Shown in pieces: positions 12,424-15,557 of a stretch of DNA of 15,557 bases (position 1 is its first letter; each line of letters begins with the position of its first letter). The position numbers and the translations under genes are program-made. This stretch comes from an uncultured Oscillospiraceae bacterium. Lineage in GTDB: Bacteria; Bacillota_A; Clostridia; Oscillospirales; Oscillospiraceae. A model generated the notes under the pieces. The model saw only the letters and a program-made list of their open reading frames with translations. It was not told the origin of the DNA and ran no database searches. The stretch covers positions 1 through 15,557 of the forward strand of contig CAAGIF010000210.1 in NCBI GenBank assembly GCA_900769845.1. The letters run 5' to 3'.

Positions 12424-13386
12424 ATGAAACAGCTCAAACGCGCAGCATACCTGTTCTGTGCGGTTATGTTTTTGCTGATCATGGCCGGGCAGGTCTTCGC
12501 ATCGGAGATTGTGAATCCCGATAAGGATGTCACCCTTACCATTACCAGTATCTGGGATCAGAAATCGATTCCCGGTATGGAATATGAACTCTATTTGGTT
12601 TCTACTTTCGATGAAAATGGCAAGCTCACACCCTCCGCTGAATTCCGGACGTATGCCCAGAAACTGGACATCAAAGGAAAAAACGATGAGGCGTGGCACA
12701 CGCTGGCCCAGGAATTGGATGACGCTTTCATCGCGGGTAAAATTAGCGCCCAACCTGCAGATGCCGTGACCAGCAACGAAAATGGTATTACCAAATTCCC
12801 CTCCCAGGGAAAGAAATTGGTTAAGGGCCTGTATCTGCTGCGGGGAACTTCTGTAGAATATGATGGCTTCGTCTATACCACAGCCCCGTCCTTTATTTCC
12901 CTCCCCCGGTTTGATATGGATGGCCAGGATTGGGAGTATGATGTGAGCATTTCCCCCAAGATCGCCCGCAAATCCTTAAGAGAGGATTTGAAGGTAATTA
13001 AGGTTTGGGATGATAACGGGAAGACCACCAAGCGCCCCAATACCATTACCATCCGACTAAAGCGTGATGGTGTGGAGCATGATGTAATCACTCTGCCTAA
13101 GAATGGAAGATGGGAATATACATGGGAGGATCTGGAGACAAGATACCATTGGACCGTTGAAGAGGATAAGGTGGAAGGATATAAAGATCCCAGCATCACC
13201 CGGGATGGCAATGTATTTAAGGTAGTAAATACAATCAAGAGTAGTTCCACCTCCACCCCCACGCCAAAACCAACACTCCCTCAGACCGGACAGCTTTGGT
13301 GGCCGGTGCCAATTCTGATATGCTTCGGATTGCTGCTGGTGATAATCGGCATGATTCGCCGCAAAGAGGAAATGTATGATGCATAA
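12424..13386 (+). CDS. Second (minor or anchor) pilin, Cna-B domain, LPQTG
   Basis: A 320-residue sortase substrate. Signal peptide 1-26 (VFA-S). The N-terminal domain (about 28-180) ends in a textbook-length pilin motif WEYDVSISPK (170-179, matching WxxxVxVYPK), so Lys179 could accept another subunit. A Cna-B domain (about 188-272) has VIKVWDD with Lys193, WTVEE with Glu246 and VVNT with Asn269, the expected isopeptide triad. A Ser/Thr/Pro linker leads to LPQTG 285-289, a membrane helix and the tail RRKEE. ATG at 12424 follows AAGGAGGTGA; a GTG at 12415 is disregarded. Size and position suggest a basal or accessory pilin, but because the pilin motif is better here than in the larger subunit, roles could be shared. 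Confidence 0.88.
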   Translation: MKQLKRAAYLFCAVMFLLIMAGQVFASEIVNPDKDVTLTITSIWDQKSIPGMEYELYLVSTFDENGKLTPSAEFRTYAQKLDIKGKNDEAWHTLAQELDDAFIAGKISAQPADAVTSNENGITKFPSQGKKLVKGLYLLRGTSVEYDGFVYTTAPSFISLPRFDMDGQDWEYDVSISPKIARKSLREDLKVIKVWDDNGKTTKRPNTITIRLKRDGVEHDVITLPKNGRWEYTWEDLETRYHWTVEEDKVEGYKDPSITRDGNVFKVVNTIKSSSTSTPTPKPTLPQTGQLWWPVPILICFGLLLVIIGMIRRKEEMYDA

Positions 13387-14056
13387 AAAGGGTTCTTTTC
13401 TGATCACTGCCGGGCTGCTGCTGATTGCAGCAGCCCTGGTTATTTGTGTGTATAATTATTATGATGCTTATAAGGCCTGGAAAGCCTCCATGGATACTGC
13501 GACGCAGTTGGCGCAGATGATCACGGAAGAAATTGCCTCACAGCCGCAGGATATTCCCCAGACTCCACAACAATCTGACGTGCCGGGTATCGAGATACCA
13601 ATATTTGTGCCGACGATTCCGGATTATCTGCGATACCCGGAGATGGAGATGCCTGTGAAGATCATAAATGACCGAGAATATATCGGAATTTTAGATATTC
13701 CGGTTCTGAACCTTTCTCTGCCGGTGATGAGCACCTGGAGTTATCCGGATCTGCAGATTTCTCCATGCCGCTATGTGGGTTCGGTCTATTTGGACAATAT
13801 GGTGATCGCTGCCCATAATTACCAGACCCATTTCGGGAGGCTCAAGGAACTGAATTCCGGCGATGAGATTATCTTCACCGATGTGGATGGTAATATATTC
13901 CGCTATACTGTGGCCTATCAGGAGCAGCTGCAGAAAACAGATGTGGAGGAAATGCAGACCGGAGATTGGGACCTTACTCTCTTTACCTGCACCGTGGGTG
14001 GGGCTATGCGTGTAACCATTCGCTGCGATCGGGTACAGGAGGATATTTGGGGATAG
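13376..14056 (+). CDS. Second sortase of the pilus cluster (class not assigned)
   Basis: A 226-residue sortase with one N-terminal membrane helix (about 7-27), a Pro-rich linker (56-82) and a compact catalytic domain. Active-site residues are His147 in VIAAHNYQTHFG, Cys205 in TLFTC, and Arg212 (or Arg216) in MRVTIRCDR. It lacks the C-terminal helix and GIMGYIEIP pattern of class C. A housekeeping-like role, attaching the finished fibre to peptidoglycan, is likely but inferred. ATG codons at 13376 and 13379 are both possible; GAGGA at 13366-13370 fits either. The start overlaps the end of the pilin gene by 11 bases, implying translational coupling. A strong terminator follows at 14075-14114. 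Confidence 0.87.
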   Translation: MMHKKGSFLITAGLLLIAAALVICVYNYYDAYKAWKASMDTATQLAQMITEEIASQPQDIPQTPQQSDVPGIEIPIFVPTIPDYLRYPEMEMPVKIINDREYIGILDIPVLNLSLPVMSTWSYPDLQISPCRYVGSVYLDNMVIAAHNYQTHFGRLKELNSGDEIIFTDVDGNIFRYTVAYQEQLQKTDVEEMQTGDWDLTLFTCTVGGAMRVTIRCDRVQEDIWG

Positions 14057-14074
14057 CACTTTTTATACTGCCAG

Positions 14075-14114
14075 AAACCGGCACCGGTCGCGATAGGACC
14101 GATGCCGGTTTTTT
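14075..14114 (+). terminator. Terminator of the pilus operon
   Basis: AAACCGGCA-C-CGGTC (14075-14089) pairs with GACCG-A-TGCCGGTTT (14097-14111) with one internal mismatch and a 7-base loop, then a run of T to 14114. It begins 18 bases after the second sortase stop. Confidence 0.92.
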
Positions 14115-14242
14115 GTGGAAAGCAGCGTCAATGTGTCCGCTGCTAGGTTCTGTGTCCCTTATTCGTGGCGGATTTTTGCGGTTAGTCAAGGTTTTTGCGG
14201 GGATTTGTATATAATTAAATTGTAACATTGTTCTGGAATCTG

Positions 14243-14256
14243 TGAAATCGTTTTCA
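14243..14256. promoter_or_regulatory. Distal cre / LacI-family operator
   Basis: TGAAATCGTTTTCA matches the catabolite-responsive-element consensus TGWAANCGNTNWCA at every position. It lies about 130 bases upstream of the predicted transcription start of the substrate-binding protein gene and exactly 140 bases from the proximal copy. Confidence 0.75.
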
Positions 14257-14339
14257 GAAAAGAATTTGGGCATTGTGAACAAAATATGAACCTACAATTG
14301 TGTGATATGTAGAATTTAAGGCGGATTCGTTTTTGATAG

Positions 14340-14368
14340 TTGCGTTTACAAATGGCGTAATGTATATT
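14340..14368 (+). promoter_or_regulatory. Likely promoter of the substrate-binding protein gene
   Basis: TTGCGT (14340-14345), 17-base spacer, TATATT (14363-14368). The start point would fall near 14375, just before the proximal operator, giving a leader of about 115 bases. Confidence 0.6.
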
Positions 14369-14382
14369 TAAAGTAACGGCTA

Positions 14383-14396
14383 TGAAATCGTTTACA
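14383..14396. promoter_or_regulatory. Proximal cre / LacI-family operator
   Basis: TGAAATCGTTTACA matches TGWAANCGNTNWCA at every position. It lies immediately downstream of the predicted start point, where a bound CcpA or LacI-type protein would block transcription. Confidence 0.75.
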
Positions 14397-14491
14397 TTTT
14401 CCTGCGAGAAATGCAGAAATCCCTGTTTTGGCTTCTGCGGCAAACTGCCGAGTGAGCATATATTGACAAACAAATTTTAGGAGGAAACAAA

Positions 14492-15557
14492 ATGAAAAAG
14501 CTGATTGCAATGCTGCTGGCTCTGGTCATGGTCCTGGGTCTGGTTGCTTGTGGCGCTAACAACGCTCCCGAAGCTACCAATGCTCCCGCTGACAACAATG
14601 CTCCCGCTGACAACAACGAATCCGCAGCAACCGGTTCCGTTTACTGGCTGAACTTCAAGCCCGAGTCCGATGAGGCTCTGCAGAAGGTCGCTGCTCTGTA
14701 CACTGAGAAGACCGGTGTTCCCGTCAAGGTCGTTACCGCTGCTTCCGGTACCTACAACGAGACCCTGACCGCTCAGATGGATAAGTCCGATGCTCCCACC
14801 CTGTTCGTGGTCGGCAACGCTGCCGCCGTTGAGAGCTGGGGCGACTACTGCCTGGATCTGACCGGCACCGAGATCGCTAACGAGCTGAACACCGATGCTT
14901 ACATGCTGTACGATGCTGATGGCAAGCTGTGCTCCATCGGCTACTGCTACGAGTGCTACGGCATCATTGTCAACAAGGAACTGCTGGTCAAGGCTGGCTA
15001 TGCTGAAGACTACATTGTTAACTTCGAGACCCTGAAGGAAGTTGCTGAGGACGTTCACGCTCGCGCTGCTGAGCTGGGCTTCGACGCATTCACCTCCGCT
15101 GGCATGGACGGTTCCTCCAGCTGGCGTTTCACCGGCCACCTGATCAACCTGGAGTACTACTATGAGTCCGTTGACGCTCCCGAGGCATGGACCTCCTGCC
15201 CCGCTGAGATCAAGGGTACCTACATGGACAACTACAAGAACCTGTACGACCTGATGGTTGTCAACTCCGCTACCCCCCGCGCTGACCTGGCAAACGGCGG
15301 CTTCGATGCTGCTGCTGAGTTCGCCAACGGCGAAGCTCTGTTCTACTTCAACGGCAACTGGGAGTGGTCCGGCCTGTCCGGTAAGGGCATGAAGGCTGAG
15401 AACCTGTCCATGATCCCCTACTACTGCGGCGTGGAAGGCGAAGAGAAGGCCGGCCTGAACTGCGGTACCGAGAACTACTGGGCTGTCAACTCCGAGGCTT
15501 CCAAGGCTGATCAGGAAGCTACCCTGGCATTCATGAAGTGGCTGGTCACTGATCCCG
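14492..15557 (+). CDS. ABC transporter substrate-binding lipoprotein (sugar type), 5' part
   Basis: The first 355 residues of an extracytoplasmic solute-binding protein of the carbohydrate (family 1, MalE-like) group; the gene runs off the window, where the permease genes would be expected. The signal peptide ends with lipobox LVACG, Cys20 being lipidated. A low-complexity linker follows with NAPADN repeated twice (about 28-40). The mature fold begins SVYWLNFKPESDEALQKVA, and later shows GIIVNKELLVKAGY and the ENYWAVNSEASKADQEATL-type C-terminal lobe with FMKWLVTDP. ATG at 14492 follows TTAGGAGG. Codon use is extremely biased (GCT, CTG, AAC, TCC), implying very high expression. Two cre/LacI operators upstream suggest sugar-dependent control. 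The substrate cannot be named. Confidence 0.9.
   Translation, partial: MKKLIAMLLALVMVLGLVACGANNAPEATNAPADNNAPADNNESAATGSVYWLNFKPESDEALQKVAALYTEKTGVPVKVVTAASGTYNETLTAQMDKSDAPTLFVVGNAAAVESWGDYCLDLTGTEIANELNTDAYMLYDADGKLCSIGYCYECYGIIVNKELLVKAGYAEDYIVNFETLKEVAEDVHARAAELGFDAFTSAGMDGSSSWRFTGHLINLEYYYESVDAPEAWTSCPAEIKGTYMDNYKNLYDLMVVNSATPRADLANGGFDAAAEFANGEALFYFNGNWEWSGLSGKGMKAENLSMIPYYCGVEGEEKAGLNCGTENYWAVNSEASKADQEATLAFMKWLVTDP

Larger units (their letters stand above)
14115..14491. other. AT-rich regulatory region before the ABC substrate-binding gene
   Basis: No coding signal in this 377-base stretch. It contains an inverted repeat AGCAGCG/CGCTGCT (14121-14127, 14138-14144), two cre/LacI-type operators (14243-14256, 14383-14396), a half-site CGTTTACA (14343-14350), the likely promoter (14340-14368) and the ribosome site AGGAGG just before 14492. 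A -10-like TATAAT at 14210-14215 lacks a good -35. Confidence 0.6.

Noticed and set aside
14210..14215. TATAAT as the main promoter of the substrate-binding gene
   Set aside because: No acceptable -35 lies 16-18 bases upstream, and both operators would then sit far downstream. The promoter at 14340-14368 fits better.
14555..14615. Repeated GCTCCCGCTGACAAC units near the start of the lipoprotein gene
   Set aside because: This is the low-complexity linker (NAPADN twice) common after lipoprotein signal peptides, not a mobile or regulatory repeat.
14477..15139. Minus-strand open frame inside the ABC substrate-binding gene
   Set aside because: Artefact of extreme codon bias; the plus-strand frame has a lipobox, a ribosome site and the solute-binding fold pattern.
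1..15557. Mobile element, phage or defence-system genes
   Set aside because: I looked for transposase, integrase, restriction-modification, toxin-antitoxin and CRISPR features on both strands and saw none. The pilus island has no flanking direct repeats or integrase here.

Overview
The window looks like chromosome of a moderately GC-rich Gram-positive anaerobe of the class Clostridia, most likely Oscillospirales/Ruminococcaceae-like. The grounds are strong AGGAGG ribosome sites before most genes, consensus sigma-A promoters, LPXTG sortase substrates, SLH repeats, a ThiT S-component under a TPP riboswitch, rubrerythrin, and lipoprotein/pilin signal peptides of the LLALVMVLGL type common in that group. 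The genus is inference. I saw no tRNA, rRNA, CRISPR array, insertion sequence or prophage gene.

Layout. (1) 1-268, minus: 5' part of a rubrerythrin gene, cut by the window edge. (2) 437-1654, plus: secreted protein with cadherin/Ig-like domains and SLH repeats, converging on (3) thiT (1699-2352, minus), which has its own promoter, a TPP riboswitch and an intrinsic terminator in its leader. (4) 2572-3398, minus: two-gene unit, a small membrane export-type protein followed by a HIT-family hydrolase. (5) 3591-4481, plus: YitT-family membrane protein. (6) 4595-6404: two helix-turn-helix proteins with membrane-embedded C-termini, convergent around a strong terminator; the second is followed by a small conserved membrane protein. 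(7) 6577-7695: divergent metal-handling cassette, with a CsoR/RcnR-family sensor on plus facing a His-rich protein and a CooT-type nickel protein on minus. (8) 7740-8726, minus: DUF4349 lipoprotein. (9) 9035-14056, plus: sortase-assembled pilus cluster in the order signal peptidase I, LPETG major pilin, class C sortase, LPQTG Cna-B pilin, second sortase, then a strong terminator. (10) 14492 to the end, plus: start of a sugar-type ABC transporter substrate-binding lipoprotein preceded by two perfect cre/LacI-type operators.

How the parts work together. In the pilus cluster the signal peptidase would mature the two pilins, the class C sortase would polymerise them and the second sortase may anchor the fibre. 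In the metal cassette the sensor would control both itself and the His-rich/CooT pair through G/C-tract sites in the facing promoters; the pairing resembles the CooT/CooJ nickel chaperones but no carbon monoxide dehydrogenase lies here. The least conventional elements are this metal cassette, the non-canonical class C sortase active site, and the operator-like repeats in front of the two membrane-bound HTH genes.
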